64,000 nucleotides of DNA from Aeromonas hydrophila subsp. hydrophila ATCC 7966. Lineage in GTDB: Bacteria; Pseudomonadota; Gammaproteobacteria; Enterobacterales; Aeromonadaceae. The notes under the pieces were generated by a model. That model was not told where the DNA came from, ran no database searches, and worked only from the letters and a program-made list of their open reading frames with translations. A program made the position numbers and the translations under genes. Where the stretch lies: contig NC_008570.1 in assembly GCF_000014805.1 (NCBI RefSeq), positions 2,361,001 to 2,425,000 of the forward strand, written 5' to 3'. Shown here piece by piece: positions 10,137 to 19,660 of this stretch; within the stretch, counting starts at the first letter, position 1; every line of letters begins with the position of its first letter.

Positions 10137-11336
10137 ATGTCCCAATTTTCCCTGAAGATGGAGATTGCCGATAACCGTTTCTTTACCGGTGAGTCGCTGC
10201 CCCTGTTTTCCCGTGCCGAGGCACAAAAGGCCCGCGCCTTTCATAAAAAACTGGCCGGTTATGAGCCAACCCCCTTGTGTGATTTGAAAGATCTGGCCGC
10301 CTATATCGGGGTAAAAAATATTCTGGTCAAGGATGAGTCAAAACGCTTTGGTCTCAATGCCTTCAAGATGCTGGGGGGCGTCTACGCCATCGCCAACCTG
10401 CTCTGTGAAAAATACGGGGTGGCCATCGAGGATTTCTCCTTCGATCTCATCAAGCGCACCATCAAGGAGCCGATGACCTTCGCCACCACCACAGATGGCA
10501 ACCACGGTCGTGGCGTCGCCTGGGCCGCCAAGCAGGTGGGCCAGCATGCGGTGGTCTACATGCCCAAGGGCTCAGCCCAGGAGCGGGTTGACCACATTCT
10601 CAATCTCGGTGCCGAGTGCATCGTCACCGACATGAACTACGACGACACCGTGCGCCTGACCATGAAGATGGCCGAGGAGCGCGGCTGGTACATAGTGCAG
10701 GACACCGCCTGGGAGGGTTACACCAAGATCCCGACCTGGATCATGCAGGGTTACGCCACCCTGGCCGACGAAGTGGTCGAGCAGATGCAGGCCATGGGCA
10801 TCAAGCAGCCCACCCACGTGCTGCTGCAGGCCGGGGTCGGGGCGCTGGCGGGCGGCGTGCTCGGCTATCTGGTGGACTGCTTCGGGGCGAAGAACCTGCA
10901 CAGCATAGTCGTCGAGCCGGATCAGGCCGACTGCATCTACCGCTCCGGCGTGGCGGGGGAGATGGTCAACGTGGGGGGCGACATGCGCACCATCATGGCC
11001 GGTCTTGCCTGCGGTGAGCCCAATCCCCTCGGCTGGCCGGTGCTGCGTGGCTGCACCACCCAGTTCATCTCCTGTCACGACAAGGTCTCGGCGCTCGGCA
11101 TGCGAGTGCTCGGCAACCCCCTTGGCGATGATCCCCGCATCATCTCCGGCGAATCCGGCTCGGTCGGCACCGGCGTGCTGGCGGCGGTGCGCCACCACCC
11201 GGATCGCGCGGCGCTGATGGCCCGGCTTGGGCTCGATGAGCAGTCGGTGGTGCTGGTGATCAATACCGAAGGGGACACCGACGTGGCCCATTACCGGGAA
11301 GTGGTGTGGGAAGGCAAGCACCCCGCCTGCGACTAA
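10137..11336 (+). CDS. ygeX: Diaminopropionate ammonia-lyase (YgeX)
   Basis: A 399-residue PLP-dependent lyase that converts 2,3-diaminopropionate to pyruvate and two ammonia. The PLP lysine lies in KDESKRFGLNAFK near residue 75, the conserved TTDGNHGRGVAWAA near 118, and the phosphate-binding glycine loop QAGVGALAGGVLGYL near 235. Length and sequence match E. coli YgeX. The ATG at 10137 (MSQFSLKMEIADNRF) was chosen over the longer frame because GAGG lies 5 bases before it and the E. coli protein starts there. Its position after ygeW and before ygeY fits the terminal, ammonia-yielding step of the purine route. Confidence 0.92.
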   Translation: MSQFSLKMEIADNRFFTGESLPLFSRAEAQKARAFHKKLAGYEPTPLCDLKDLAAYIGVKNILVKDESKRFGLNAFKMLGGVYAIANLLCEKYGVAIEDFSFDLIKRTIKEPMTFATTTDGNHGRGVAWAAKQVGQHAVVYMPKGSAQERVDHILNLGAECIVTDMNYDDTVRLTMKMAEERGWYIVQDTAWEGYTKIPTWIMQGYATLADEVVEQMQAMGIKQPTHVLLQAGVGALAGGVLGYLVDCFGAKNLHSIVVEPDQADCIYRSGVAGEMVNVGGDMRTIMAGLACGEPNPLGWPVLRGCTTQFISCHDKVSALGMRVLGNPLGDDPRIISGESGSVGTGVLAAVRHHPDRAALMARLGLDEQSVVLVINTEGDTDVAHYREVVWEGKHPACD

Positions 11337-11459
11337 TCCCTGCGAGAACAGAGACACGAATTGAAGAACTGATCGCGCCTCACCAACGGGGCGCGGTAAC
11401 GGGCACAGGGCGCTGCCGACGAACAGGCCGCGCACTCTCAGTTGTTATGGAGAATCACA

Positions 11460-12677
11460 ATGAGCAAGCAAATTCCGTTTGAAATGGTGTTGGAGAAGGC
11501 CTACCAGTACAAGGCCGAGATGACTCAGTTCCTGCGCGACATGATCGCCATTCCGAGCGAGAGCTGCGATGAGGAGCGGGTGGTGCTGCGCATCAAGCAG
11601 GAGATGGAGAAGGTCGGTTTCGACAAGGTGGAGATCGACCCCATGGGCAACGTGCTGGGCTATATCGGCCACGGCCCGCACCTGATCGCCATGGATGCCC
11701 ACATCGATACCGTGGGGGTCGGCAACATGGCCAACTGGACCTTCGATCCCTATGAGGGAATGGAAGATCACGAGATCATCGGTGGCCGTGGCGCCTCCGA
11801 TCAGGAAGGGGGCATGGCCTCCATGGTCTACGCCGGCAAGATCATCAAGGATCTGGGGCTGGAAGACGAGTACACCCTGCTGGTGACCGGCACCGTGCAG
11901 GAGGAGGATTGCGACGGCCTCTGCTGGCAGTACATCATCGAGCAGAGCAAGATCCGCCCCGAATTCGTGGTCAGTACCGAACCCACCGACTGCCAGATCT
12001 ACCGTGGCCAGCGTGGCCGCATGGAGATCCGCGTGGAGGTGCAGGGGGTCAGCTGCCACGGCTCCGCGCCGGAGCGCGGCGACAACGCCATCTTCAAAAT
12101 GGGCCCGATCCTCGGTGAATTGCAGGAGCTGAGCCACAACCTCGGCAACGACGACTTCCTCGGTAAGGGCACCCTGACCGTCTCCGAGATCTTCTTCACC
12201 TCCCCAAGCCGCTGCGCCGTGGCGGACAGCTGCGCCGTCTCCATCGACCGTCGTCTGACCTGGGGCGAGACCTGGCAAGGGGCGCTCGACGAGATCCGCG
12301 CCCTGCCTGCGGTGCAAGCCGCCGGCGCCGAGGTCTCCATGTACCAGTACGACCGTCCGGCCTACACCGGTCTGGTCTACCCGACCGAGTGCTACTTCCC
12401 GACCTGGAAGGTGGAAGAGGATCACATCACGGTCAAAACCCTCTCCAAGGCGTACACCCAGCTGTTCAACAAGGCGCCGGTTGTGGACAAGTGGACCTTC
12501 TCGACCAACGGGGTCTCCATCATGGGTCGTCACGGCATCCCGGTCATCGGTTTTGGCCCGGGTAAAGAGCCGGAAGCTCACGCGCCGAACGAGAAGACCT
12601 GGAAGGAGCATCTGGTCAAGTGCGCCGCCATGTACGCGGTGATCCCCATGCTCTATCTGGCCGAGCTGGACAAGTAA
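11460..12677 (+). CDS. ygeY: YgeY, M20-family amidohydrolase/peptidase
   Basis: A 405-residue zinc-dependent M20 hydrolase. The metal and catalytic ligands are in order: [10 protein letters not shown] near residue 80, [13 protein letters not shown] near 110, the catalytic EE pair in [10 protein letters not shown] near 145, [15 protein letters not shown] near 175, and the late histidine in [11 protein letters not shown] near 378. It matches E. coli YgeY. In the purine pathway it is assumed to hydrolyse a carbamoyl or ureido derivative of diaminopropionate rather than a peptide; that assignment is by context. GGAG lies 7 bases upstream of the ATG. The 118-base gap to hyuA contains G+C-rich hairpins but no clear terminator. 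Confidence 0.88.
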   Translation: MSKQIPFEMVLEKAYQYKAEMTQFLRDMIAIPSESCDEERVVLRIKQEMEKVGFDKVEIDPMGNVLGYIGHGPHLIAMDAHIDTVGVGNMANWTFDPYEGMEDHEIIGGRGASDQEGGMASMVYAGKIIKDLGLEDEYTLLVTGTVQEEDCDGLCWQYIIEQSKIRPEFVVSTEPTDCQIYRGQRGRMEIRVEVQGVSCHGSAPERGDNAIFKMGPILGELQELSHNLGNDDFLGKGTLTVSEIFFTSPSRCAVADSCAVSIDRRLTWGETWQGALDEIRALPAVQAAGAEVSMYQYDRPAYTGLVYPTECYFPTWKVEEDHITVKTLSKAYTQLFNKAPVVDKWTFSTNGVSIMGRHGIPVIGFGPGKEPEAHAPNEKTWKEHLVKCAAMYAVIPMLYLAELDK

Positions 12678-12795
12678 GGGGGCTGCCGGGTGGTGACTGC
12701 CATCACCGCCCGGCTGTTGCAAGTGTGGCCAGTGCCCCGTCTTTCGCAGGCGGGGCCTTGCTGTTTGACGCGATCGGATGTGCGAGGGGGTGGGG

Positions 12796-14220
12796 ATGAA
12801 ACGGCTGATCAAACACGGTGTGCTGGTCGATGCGCAGGGTGAATATCGTCAGGATCTGCTGATCGAGAACGGGGTGATCCTTGAGCGCGCCGCCGATATC
12901 CAGCCCGATGGCGAGACCGAGCTGATCGATGCCAGCGGCTGCTACGTGATGCCGGGCGGTATCGACGTCCATACCCACTTCAACATCGATGTTGGGATTG
13001 CCCGCAGTTGCGATGATTTTTTCAGCGGTACCCGTGCCGCCGCCTGTGGTGGCACCACCACCATCGTCGATCACATGGGATTTGGCCCGGCAGGGTGCAA
13101 TTTGCATCACCAGCTGGCCCGCTATCACGACTACGCCGCCGAGCAGGCGGTGATCGACTACAGCTTTCATGGCGTTGTTCAGCATGTGGATGACGCCATC
13201 CTCCACGAGATGGCCGCCATGGTGCAGGAGGAGGGGATCAGCAGCTTCAAGCTCTATCTCACCTACCAGTACAAGCTGGGGGACCACGACGTGCTGCGTG
13301 CCCTGGCCCGCCTCAAAGAGGTGGGGGCGCTCGCCACCGTCCACCCCGAGAACGATGCCGCCATCGCGGCGCGGCGGGCGGCCCTGCTGGCCGCGGGTCA
13401 CCATGAACCCTGGTATCACCCGCAAAGCCGTCCGCTGCAGTGTGAGGCGGAGGCGATCGCCCGGATGATCAATCTGGCGGGGCTCGCGGGCAATGCGCCG
13501 CTCTATATCGTCCATCTCTCCAACGGCTTGGGGCTGGAGTATCTGAAACTGGCGCGCCGTCAGGGCCAGCCGGTCTGGGTAGAGACCTGCCCGCAATATC
13601 TGCTGCTCGATGAGCAGTGTTATTACAAGGAGAACGGGGTCGACTTCCTGCTGAGTCCGCCGCTGCGCGGGCGCAGCGAGCAGGACAAGCTGTGGGTCGG
13701 CATCGCAGCTGGTGACATCGACACGGTGGCGACCGATCACTGCAACTTCTCCCACGCCCAGCGCATGACCCTCTCCGGCGGCGATTTCAGCCGCTGCCCC
13801 AACGGCTTGCCTGGGGTCGAAAACCGGATGCTGCTGCTGTTTGCCCACGGAGTGCTCGGCGGGCGCATCTCGCCGTCGCGCTTTGTGGCCCTCACCAGCG
13901 CCAACCCGGCGCGTCTGTTTGGCCTCTGGCCGCGCAAGGGCAACCTGCAACTTGGGTCTGACGCCGATCTGGTGGTGATGGATCCCCGCGGTGACACCCT
14001 GATTTCTCACCCACTGCTGCACGACAACGGCGACTACAGCCCCTACGAGGGGATGCGCTGCCCCGGCCGGCTCAGGCTGACCCTGAGCCGCGGCGAGACA
14101 GTGGCCCGCGACGGCGAGTTTCTGGGGCGCCGTGGTAATGGCCGCTTTCTGGCCAGAGCGCCCTTTGACCCTGAGTTGGCGCCGGATCGGTACTCGCCTT
14201 GCCCTGCGGTGGCAGGCTGA
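12796..14220 (+). CDS. hyuA: D-hydantoinase-type amidohydrolase (HyuA/YgeZ)
   Basis: A 474-residue cyclic amidohydrolase of the dihydropyrimidinase/hydantoinase family. The metal site is visible: GGIDVHTHFN near residue 58, the carbamylated lysine in SSFKLYLTYQYK near 155, YIVHLSNG near 240 and ATDHCNF near 315. It resembles E. coli HyuA (YgeZ) closely, including the NIDVGIARSCDDFF segment. It should open a five- or six-membered cyclic ureide produced during purine breakdown. The ATG at 12796 is preceded by GAGGGGG and matches the E. coli start; the open frame extends slightly upstream to 12778. The C-terminal 20 residues are more divergent. Confidence 0.9.
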   Translation: MKRLIKHGVLVDAQGEYRQDLLIENGVILERAADIQPDGETELIDASGCYVMPGGIDVHTHFNIDVGIARSCDDFFSGTRAAACGGTTTIVDHMGFGPAGCNLHHQLARYHDYAAEQAVIDYSFHGVVQHVDDAILHEMAAMVQEEGISSFKLYLTYQYKLGDHDVLRALARLKEVGALATVHPENDAAIAARRAALLAAGHHEPWYHPQSRPLQCEAEAIARMINLAGLAGNAPLYIVHLSNGLGLEYLKLARRQGQPVWVETCPQYLLLDEQCYYKENGVDFLLSPPLRGRSEQDKLWVGIAAGDIDTVATDHCNFSHAQRMTLSGGDFSRCPNGLPGVENRMLLLFAHGVLGGRISPSRFVALTSANPARLFGLWPRKGNLQLGSDADLVVMDPRGDTLISHPLLHDNGDYSPYEGMRCPGRLRLTLSRGETVARDGEFLGRRGNGRFLARAPFDPELAPDRYSPCPAVAG

Positions 14221-14315
14221 CAATCCGTTCGAAACAGACTGACCCGCAAGCTTATGTGCACAACGAAAGGTGGGCCGGTATCGCGCCGGCTTGTCCCCTC
14301 ACTGGAGATAACAAG

Positions 14316-15248
14316 ATGAAACAGCGAATCGTACTGGCCCTTGGCGGCAATGCGCTGGGCAACAACCTGCCCGAGCAGATGAAGGCGGTGCAGAGCACGG
14401 CAGGCACCATTGCCGACCTGATTGCCCAGGGGCACGAGGTGGTGGTGACCCACGGCAATGGCCCCCAGGTGGGGATGATCCAGCAGGCGTTCGAGGTGGC
14501 GGCCCGCCACGATCCCAAGGCGCCCCATCTGCCCATGTCGGTCTGCGTGGCCCTGAGCCAGGGCTACATCGGCTATGACCTGCAAAACGCCCTGCGCGAG
14601 GCCCTGCTGGCGCGCGGTATTCACAAGCCGGTGGCCACCCTGGTGACCCAGGTGGAGGTGGATAAAAACGATCCTGCCTTCCTCGACCCGAGCAAGCCCA
14701 TCGGCGGCTTCTTCAGCAAGGAGGAGGCCGAGGCGCTGATGGCCAAGGGCGAGCGGCTCAAAGAGGACGCCGGCCGTGGCTATCGCCGGGTGGTGGCCTC
14801 CCCCAAACCCATCGATATCATCGAGAAAGAGACCGTCTCCGCCATGCTGGCCGCCGGTCAGGTGGTGATCACCGTTGGTGGCGGCGGCATTCCGGTGCTG
14901 CGGGAGGGCAACCACCTGCGCGGTGCCAGCGCGGTGATCGACAAGGATTGGGCCAGTGCCAGGCTGGCGGAGCTGATCGATGCCGATATGCTGATCATCC
15001 TCACCGCGGTGGAGAAAGTGGCCATCAACTTCGGCAAACCCGATGTGCAGTGGCTCGATCAGCTGAGCGTCGCCGATGCCAACAGCTTTATTGCACAGGG
15101 ACAGTTTGCCAAGGGATCCATGCTGCCCAAGGTGGAGGCGGCGCTCTCGTTCGCCACCTCCATGGCGGGGCGCAGATCCCTGATCACCTTGCTGGAGAAG
15201 GCGGCCGACGGCATTGCCGGCAAGACCGGCACCCTGATAAGCCTGTAG
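14316..15248 (+). CDS. yqeA: Carbamate kinase (YqeA)
   Basis: A 310-residue amino-acid kinase-fold enzyme that makes ATP from carbamoyl phosphate and ADP. Family motifs include the start VLALGGNALG, THGNGPQVG near residue 48, the GGFFSKEEAE segment near 130, VGGGGIPV near 188 and the IDKDWASARLAELIDAD block near 208. It matches E. coli YqeA. Paired with YgeW it gives an energy-conserving ending like the arginine deiminase pathway. The ATG at 14316 has GGAGA about 8 bases upstream; the longer open frame from 14199 has no family similarity. A hairpin terminator follows at 15272. Confidence 0.92.
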   Translation: MKQRIVLALGGNALGNNLPEQMKAVQSTAGTIADLIAQGHEVVVTHGNGPQVGMIQQAFEVAARHDPKAPHLPMSVCVALSQGYIGYDLQNALREALLARGIHKPVATLVTQVEVDKNDPAFLDPSKPIGGFFSKEEAEALMAKGERLKEDAGRGYRRVVASPKPIDIIEKETVSAMLAAGQVVITVGGGGIPVLREGNHLRGASAVIDKDWASARLAELIDADMLIILTAVEKVAINFGKPDVQWLDQLSVADANSFIAQGQFAKGSMLPKVEAALSFATSMAGRRSLITLLEKAADGIAGKTGTLISL

Positions 15249-15271
15249 CCTCGCCTTTGATGGTTGCAAAC

Positions 15272-15296
15272 AGGGGGCCCAAGGCCCCCTTTCTGT
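15272..15296 (+). terminator. Terminator after yqeA
   Basis: AGGGGGCC at 15272-15279 pairs with 15283-15290 and is followed by a T-rich stretch (TTCTGTT). It probably ends the ygeW-yqeA operon. Confidence 0.65.
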
Positions 15297-15430
15297 TGGC
15301 TGGTACAGGGGATTGGCAGAGGGAAAGCATGGGCCGGCCAGCTCTTATCCGCGGTGGGCAGGGGGACGGCAGAGGAGTAAGATGGCGCCCCGAATGGCGG
15401 ACGCACTGACCGCAGCAACAAGGCAGCACA

Positions 15431-16354
15431 ATGAATAGCAAGTTGAACATGGCGGCGCTGGGGGGATTGGTCCTGCTCACCGCCATCTGGAGTTACAGCT
15501 GGATCGTGATGAAGCAGGTGATGCTCTACGCGGGGGCGTTCGAGTTTACCGCCCTGCGCTGCCTGTGCGGATCCCTGGTGTTGCTGCTGGTACAGTGCCT
15601 GCGCGGCCGCCGTTATCTCAAACCCACCCCGTTTCGCTATACCCTCGCCATCGCCCTGTTCCAGACCTGCGGCATGGTGGGGTTGGCCCAGTGGGCGCTG
15701 ATCAGCGGCGGGGCAGGCAAGGTGGCCATTCTGAGTTACACCATGCCGTTCTGGGTGGTGATCTTCGCGGCGCTCTTTCTGGGTGAGCGGATGCGCAAGC
15801 TGCACTATCTGGCGGTCGGGGTGGCCGCCTGCGGCCTGCTGTTGGTGATCGAGCCCTGGCAGCTGCACCTGGATTCCATGAAGAGCGCGCTGCTGGGCAT
15901 TGCCTCCGGGATCTGCTGGGGGATCAGCGCCATCATCGCCAAGCGGATGTATGCCCGCCACCCCGGGGTGGATCTGATGTCCCTCACCACCTGGCAGATG
16001 ATCTACGCCACCCTGGTGATGGCGCTGGTGGCGGCCCTGGTGCCGGAGCGCCCCATCGACTGGCAGCCCTATGTGTTTGGTGCGCTCGCCTATAGCGCCA
16101 TCTTCGCCACGGCGCTGGCCTGGAGCCTCTGGCTGTTCGTGCTGAAAAAGCTGCCGGCGGGGATCGCCGGGCTCAGCACCCTGGCGGTGCCGGTGAGCGG
16201 CGTGCTGCTCTCCTGGTGGCTGCTCGGTGAAAATCCGGGGCCGGTGGAGGGGAGCGGCATCGCCCTTATCGTGCTGGCGCTTATCGTCATCAGCCGCAAG
16301 GGCAAGCGTTCCGCGGTGTCGGTGGCGGGGGAGACCCGGGTCAAGCAGGGCTAA
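15431..16354 (+). CDS. EamA/DMT superfamily transporter
   Basis: A 307-residue inner-membrane protein with ten predicted membrane segments arranged as two EamA repeats (about residues 10-145 and 155-290). Characteristic pieces include [10 protein letters not shown] near the start and [16 protein letters not shown] near residue 110, plus a second-half [15 protein letters not shown]. It is most like the metabolite or amino-acid exporters of the drug/metabolite family; the substrate is unknown. It lies between yqeA and the convergent yqeB, a position with no transporter in the E. coli cluster, and it is bounded by terminators on both sides. It could export a pathway intermediate or have nothing to do with purines. 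Confidence 0.85.
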   Translation: MNSKLNMAALGGLVLLTAIWSYSWIVMKQVMLYAGAFEFTALRCLCGSLVLLLVQCLRGRRYLKPTPFRYTLAIALFQTCGMVGLAQWALISGGAGKVAILSYTMPFWVVIFAALFLGERMRKLHYLAVGVAACGLLLVIEPWQLHLDSMKSALLGIASGICWGISAIIAKRMYARHPGVDLMSLTTWQMIYATLVMALVAALVPERPIDWQPYVFGALAYSAIFATALAWSLWLFVLKKLPAGIAGLSTLAVPVSGVLLSWWLLGENPGPVEGSGIALIVLALIVISRKGKRSAVSVAGETRVKQG

Positions 16355-16376
16355 GCCGATTGCCAGCAAAAATAAA

Positions 16377-16403
16377 AAGGGCCCGCCATCATGGCGGGCC
16401 CTT
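16377..16403. terminator. Bidirectional terminator between the EamA gene and yqeB
   Basis: A 13-bp perfect stem (AAGGGCCCGCCAT at 16377-16389, complement at 16391-16403) with A/T-rich flanks on both sides separates the convergent genes. Confidence 0.8.
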
Positions 16404-16423
16404 CTGGTTTTAAGAACACTCTC

Positions 16424-18016
16424 TTATCTGCGTTGGGCCAGATGCATCATGGCCTCCAGCACGGCGCCACCGATGGCGCGCGCCTTGTCAGAGACGGTAG
16501 TGGGATCGGCCCGCTCGCCGCGCGGATCGATATCACCGATCTTGAAGCCGATGGTCACCTCGATGCCATCGCTGAGCAGCCCCCGCACCATGCCGGAGAG
16601 CGGCGCAATAATGGGGGCGTCCCCCACGTGGGCGATCACATCACCCTCCTGCACCAGATCGCCGAGCCTGATCAGGCTCTTCATCACCCCGGCAACGGGG
16701 GCGCGCACCACCCGGCGGGCGGAGTGCCCCTCGATCACCCCAGGAATGCCGGTATTGGGCTGGGCAGGGCCCTGATAGATGACCCGCCCCAGATGGTGGC
16801 CACGGTTGGTCTCGATGACCGCATCGCAGTCGCGCCCTGCCTCGAAACCCGGGCCCAGGGCCACCGTGATGGGGGCCAGCTCCCTGTGGGTGCCGAGATT
16901 CTGCTTGGCCAAGATGGCATCCACCAGATAGCGGGGCTTGAGCTCGGCGAGGGTGGCGCAGTCGGGGTCAACCAGCAGCGGAATGACGCCCAGATCCAGC
17001 TGCTCGAACGCCTGCTCGACGCTCTCCACCCGCTTGGCACGTACCCCTTCGACGCTGGTTTCGCCGTCGAACATCCCCTGGGCGAAGGCGACGGTGCGGC
17101 GGATCACCGTTGGCTTGTCGAGATCCAGCATCACCACCTTGAAGCCGGCATGGTAGAGACGCAGCGCCACCCCGGTGGCGATATCGCCTGAGCCGCGCAT
17201 CACCACCAGCTGATCCCGCTTGAGGCGCACGTCATCCTGCATCAGGCCGCCCGCTTTGCCGTTTTTCACCTGCAGCAGCTCGGCGAGGATGCTGATGGCG
17301 ATCTCCTCGGGGGTCTCGGCACCTATGTTGTAGCCGATGGGGGCGTGCAGCCGCTGCAGTTGGGCCTGACTCACCCCTTGCTGGCGCAGGGCCTGGGTGA
17401 AGGTCTGCACCTTGCGCTTGCTGGCGAGCAGCCCCAGGTAGGCGAGGGGACGGCTGATGAGCCGATCCAGCGCCTCCTTGTCCTGGTGGTTGGTGGCGAT
17501 GATGACGAAGTTGGCGGGCTCGATGGCCAATTTCTCGATCACCGCGCTGATGGTGTCGGCCTGCTGCAGATGGGTGCCGGCCGGGAAGCGATCTGGGCTG
17601 AGGCTCCCCTCGAAGCAATCCCCCACGTGGATATCAAAGCCGAGCGGCGCCGCAGCATGGGCCAGCGCCCGGTTGACGTGGCCGGCGCCGATCAATACCA
17701 GGCGGGGGCGCAGGCCGTAGACGTCGATATAGACCGACATGGCGCCGCCGCAATCCGAGCCCACCGCATGCTCGCCGTTGCGGGCCATCCGGCCGTGGAA
17801 GATGCGCGGCTTGCGCTCGGCAATGGCGGCCACTGCTTCTTCGATCACCAACCGCTCTATCATGCCGCCGCCGATGGTGCCGAGGATCCGGCCATCGGCC
17901 ATCACCAGCATCTGGGCCTGATGGCGCGGGGTGGAGCCCCGACTCTCGATGATCTGGGCCATGGCAAAGGGGGTGTTCTCCTGCTCCAGTCGGGCAGCGT
18001 GTGCAAACAGATTCAT
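16424..18016 (-). CDS. yqeB: YqeB, selenium-dependent molybdenum hydroxylase maturation protein
   Basis: A 530-residue protein with an XdhC/CoxI-like N-terminal half (ESRGSTPRHQAQMLV near residue 24, GTIGGGMIERLV near 46, the Rossmann LVLIGAGHVNRALA near 107) joined to a second half beginning near residue 267 (VVMRGSGDIATGVALRL) of the EF2563 type. Comparative genomics places YqeB with YqeC as a marker of selenium-dependent molybdenum hydroxylases. It matches E. coli YqeB. It is transcribed against yqeA and the EamA gene, as yqeB is in E. coli, and follows yqeC with a 19-base gap, so yqeC-yqeB should be one unit. The role in cofactor maturation is known by association only. Confidence 0.88.
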   Translation of the reverse strand: MNLFAHAARLEQENTPFAMAQIIESRGSTPRHQAQMLVMADGRILGTIGGGMIERLVIEEAVAAIAERKPRIFHGRMARNGEHAVGSDCGGAMSVYIDVYGLRPRLVLIGAGHVNRALAHAAAPLGFDIHVGDCFEGSLSPDRFPAGTHLQQADTISAVIEKLAIEPANFVIIATNHQDKEALDRLISRPLAYLGLLASKRKVQTFTQALRQQGVSQAQLQRLHAPIGYNIGAETPEEIAISILAELLQVKNGKAGGLMQDDVRLKRDQLVVMRGSGDIATGVALRLYHAGFKVVMLDLDKPTVIRRTVAFAQGMFDGETSVEGVRAKRVESVEQAFEQLDLGVIPLLVDPDCATLAELKPRYLVDAILAKQNLGTHRELAPITVALGPGFEAGRDCDAVIETNRGHHLGRVIYQGPAQPNTGIPGVIEGHSARRVVRAPVAGVMKSLIRLGDLVQEGDVIAHVGDAPIIAPLSGMVRGLLSDGIEVTIGFKIGDIDPRGERADPTTVSDKARAIGGAVLEAMMHLAQRR

Positions 18017-18035
18017 AAGGTACCTCGTATCATCC

Positions 18036-18884
18036 TTAACGGGTCAGCGACTGCGCGGCTTCGGGGGCAGGCCGACAGCAAACATGGTGAATGGCGCCGG
18101 GTTCACGCACGGCCCCCTGCCAGATGGCGTGGAGCTCGGGGTGGCGTTGCAGCAGGTTTATCAGGGCGGGCAGCCACTGCTGCTCATTTTGATAATCGCC
18201 ATTGATAAACCAGATCCGTCGCGCCCCGGGCGGGGTGCCCTTGAACGCCCCCTCGGGGTGGGCGATGAGCCGGTCAAACAGGGCCCAGTCGAGCCGTTCA
18301 CCGGCCGCAATCCCGCACAGGGCCTGGAACTCGGCCCAGCGGTGGATCTGCGCCGGGTCGGCGCAGGCGCCCACCATGGCGCCGCCCACCAGGGCGATCA
18401 CCCAATCACTGTGCTGAGGAATGCAAGGTTCGTGCAAAGCGGGCGCTTTCAATAACTTGTGATGGGCGCCGTCCGCCTCCACCAGGATGATGTCGAAGCG
18501 TTGCTGTCCCTTGAGCAGATCGATCTGCTGAGGGCTCGGCCCCACCGCCTTGCCGCTGGCCCGATCGAGGTGGCTGAACAGCACCAGTTGCATCGGTTCA
18601 TCGGGCAGCGCCTGGCAGCGGGTCAGCTGCCGAATGGGGTCGGCCTCGATCAGCAGAGTGCGCCGAGGGGAGGGGGCGGGCAGAAACATCCGGGTGCTGG
18701 TGGTGAGCAGCACCTTCTTGCCCTGTTGATGGAAATAGTCGGCCAACCAGAAGAGGGTGCTGGTTTTCCCCCCGGCGCCGCAAAGACTAATTAAAGTGGT
18801 ACGCCCATCAATATTTTCGGTGAGCGGGTTTAATACACTCTCGATATTTGGCGAGGTGAGCAGAATGGGTGATGAAATAGCCAT
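18036..18884 (-). CDS. yqeC: YqeC, P-loop protein of molybdenum hydroxylase maturation
   Basis: A 282-residue protein with an N-terminal P-loop, LISLCGAGGKTSTLFWLADYF near residue 30, and later conserved segments LVEADGAHHKLLKAP near 132 and HSDWVIALVGGAMVG near 155. This fits the YqeC family (putative selenium-dependent hydroxylase accessory protein). The ATG at 18884 gives the N-terminus closest to the family; the open frame extends to 19076 but has no recognisable content there. No convincing ribosome-binding site precedes 18884. Its 5' end overlaps that of the divergent mocA gene by 20 bases. Confidence 0.85.
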   Translation of the reverse strand: MAISSPILLTSPNIESVLNPLTENIDGRTTLISLCGAGGKTSTLFWLADYFHQQGKKVLLTTSTRMFLPAPSPRRTLLIEADPIRQLTRCQALPDEPMQLVLFSHLDRASGKAVGPSPQQIDLLKGQQRFDIILVEADGAHHKLLKAPALHEPCIPQHSDWVIALVGGAMVGACADPAQIHRWAEFQALCGIAAGERLDWALFDRLIAHPEGAFKGTPPGARRIWFINGDYQNEQQWLPALINLLQRHPELHAIWQGAVREPGAIHHVCCRPAPEAAQSLTR

Positions 18885-19518
18885 GGTGACGACCGATGAA
18901 AATAGAGGCGCGGTCAGTGAGAAGCACTGGCATTCGCGCGAGCGGTGCGACTGCCTAATTACGGCGGCCGGGCTCTCATCACGAATGGGCGCGTGGAAAT
19001 TGATGCTACCGTATCGCCAGAGCACGATTCTTGATGAGAGTCTCAAAAATGCCCTGGTGCTGTGTGACCGGGTCATTCTGGTGGTGGGGCACCGCGCCGA
19101 TGAGCTGATCAGCCGCTATGCCAATCACCCCCGTATCCGGCTGGTACACAACCATGATTATGCACAAGGGCTCGGCAGCTCCATCCGCGCGGGGCTCGCC
19201 GCCTGTAGCAGCGATCACCTCTTCGTGAGCCACGGCGATCTGCCCTGCATCCCCCCCGAGGTGTACCGCACGCTCTGGCAGGCGCGGGGGGACGAGACCC
19301 TCTTTCCCTCCTATCAGGGGGAGGCGGGCCACCCCGTGCTGTTGCCCAGAGCCCTTGTCAGGGCGCTGGCGGCGGCGCCGGCACAGGGTTCGGTGCGCCG
19401 CTGGCTGCTGGCGCATCCCCACCGATTCATCGAGGTGCAGAGCGCCGCCATCCTGCAGGATGTGGACACCCCGGAGCGCTATCAGGCGCTGCTGGCAAGG
19501 GGCGCATTCGAGCGCTGA
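18865..19518 (+). CDS. mocA: MocA-like molybdenum cofactor nucleotidyltransferase (YgfJ)
   Basis: A 217-residue nucleotidyltransferase; MocA transfers CMP to molybdopterin to form the cytosine dinucleotide cofactor used by xanthine dehydrogenase-type hydroxylases. The nucleotide-binding signature LITAAGLSSRMGAWKLMLPY lies near residue 30, with HNHDYAQGLGSSIRAGL near 94 and SHGDLPCIPPEV near 117. It matches E. coli MocA (YgfJ), with about 25 extra N-terminal residues. The ATG at 18865 was chosen because GAGGTGAG lies just upstream; the alternative at 18883 has no such site. It is divergent from yqeC, overlapping it, and lies before the ygfK operon promoter. Confidence 0.87.
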   Translation: MGDEIAMVTTDENRGAVSEKHWHSRERCDCLITAAGLSSRMGAWKLMLPYRQSTILDESLKNALVLCDRVILVVGHRADELISRYANHPRIRLVHNHDYAQGLGSSIRAGLAACSSDHLFVSHGDLPCIPPEVYRTLWQARGDETLFPSYQGEAGHPVLLPRALVRALAAAPAQGSVRRWLLAHPHRFIEVQSAAILQDVDTPERYQALLARGAFER

Positions 19519-19580
19519 ACTGGTCGGCTGGCAGGGGCTTGCCGAGCCTTGCTTTGCATATCTATCCCCTTGTCTAACCC

Positions 19581-19660
19581 GTTATCAGGGGCCGACCGCG
19601 GCCGTTATCATCCTAGCCTGCCTGATAATGGCGATGGCCTCGCTCTTTATCAAACTGATA
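19581..19660. promoter_or_regulatory. Putative YgeV enhancer elements for ygfK
   Basis: GTTATCA occurs at 19581-19587 and 19604-19610 (23 bp apart), CCTGATAA at 19621-19628, TTATCA at 19647-19652 and CTGATA at 19655-19660. They lie about 170-250 bp upstream of the sigma-54 promoter. Confidence 0.5.

Noticed and set aside
19529..19543. A TGGCAGGGGCTTGC sequence resembling a sigma-54 promoter before ygfK
   Set aside because: The GG-to-GC spacing is nine, one base short of the required ten, and a correctly spaced site exists at 19829-19845.
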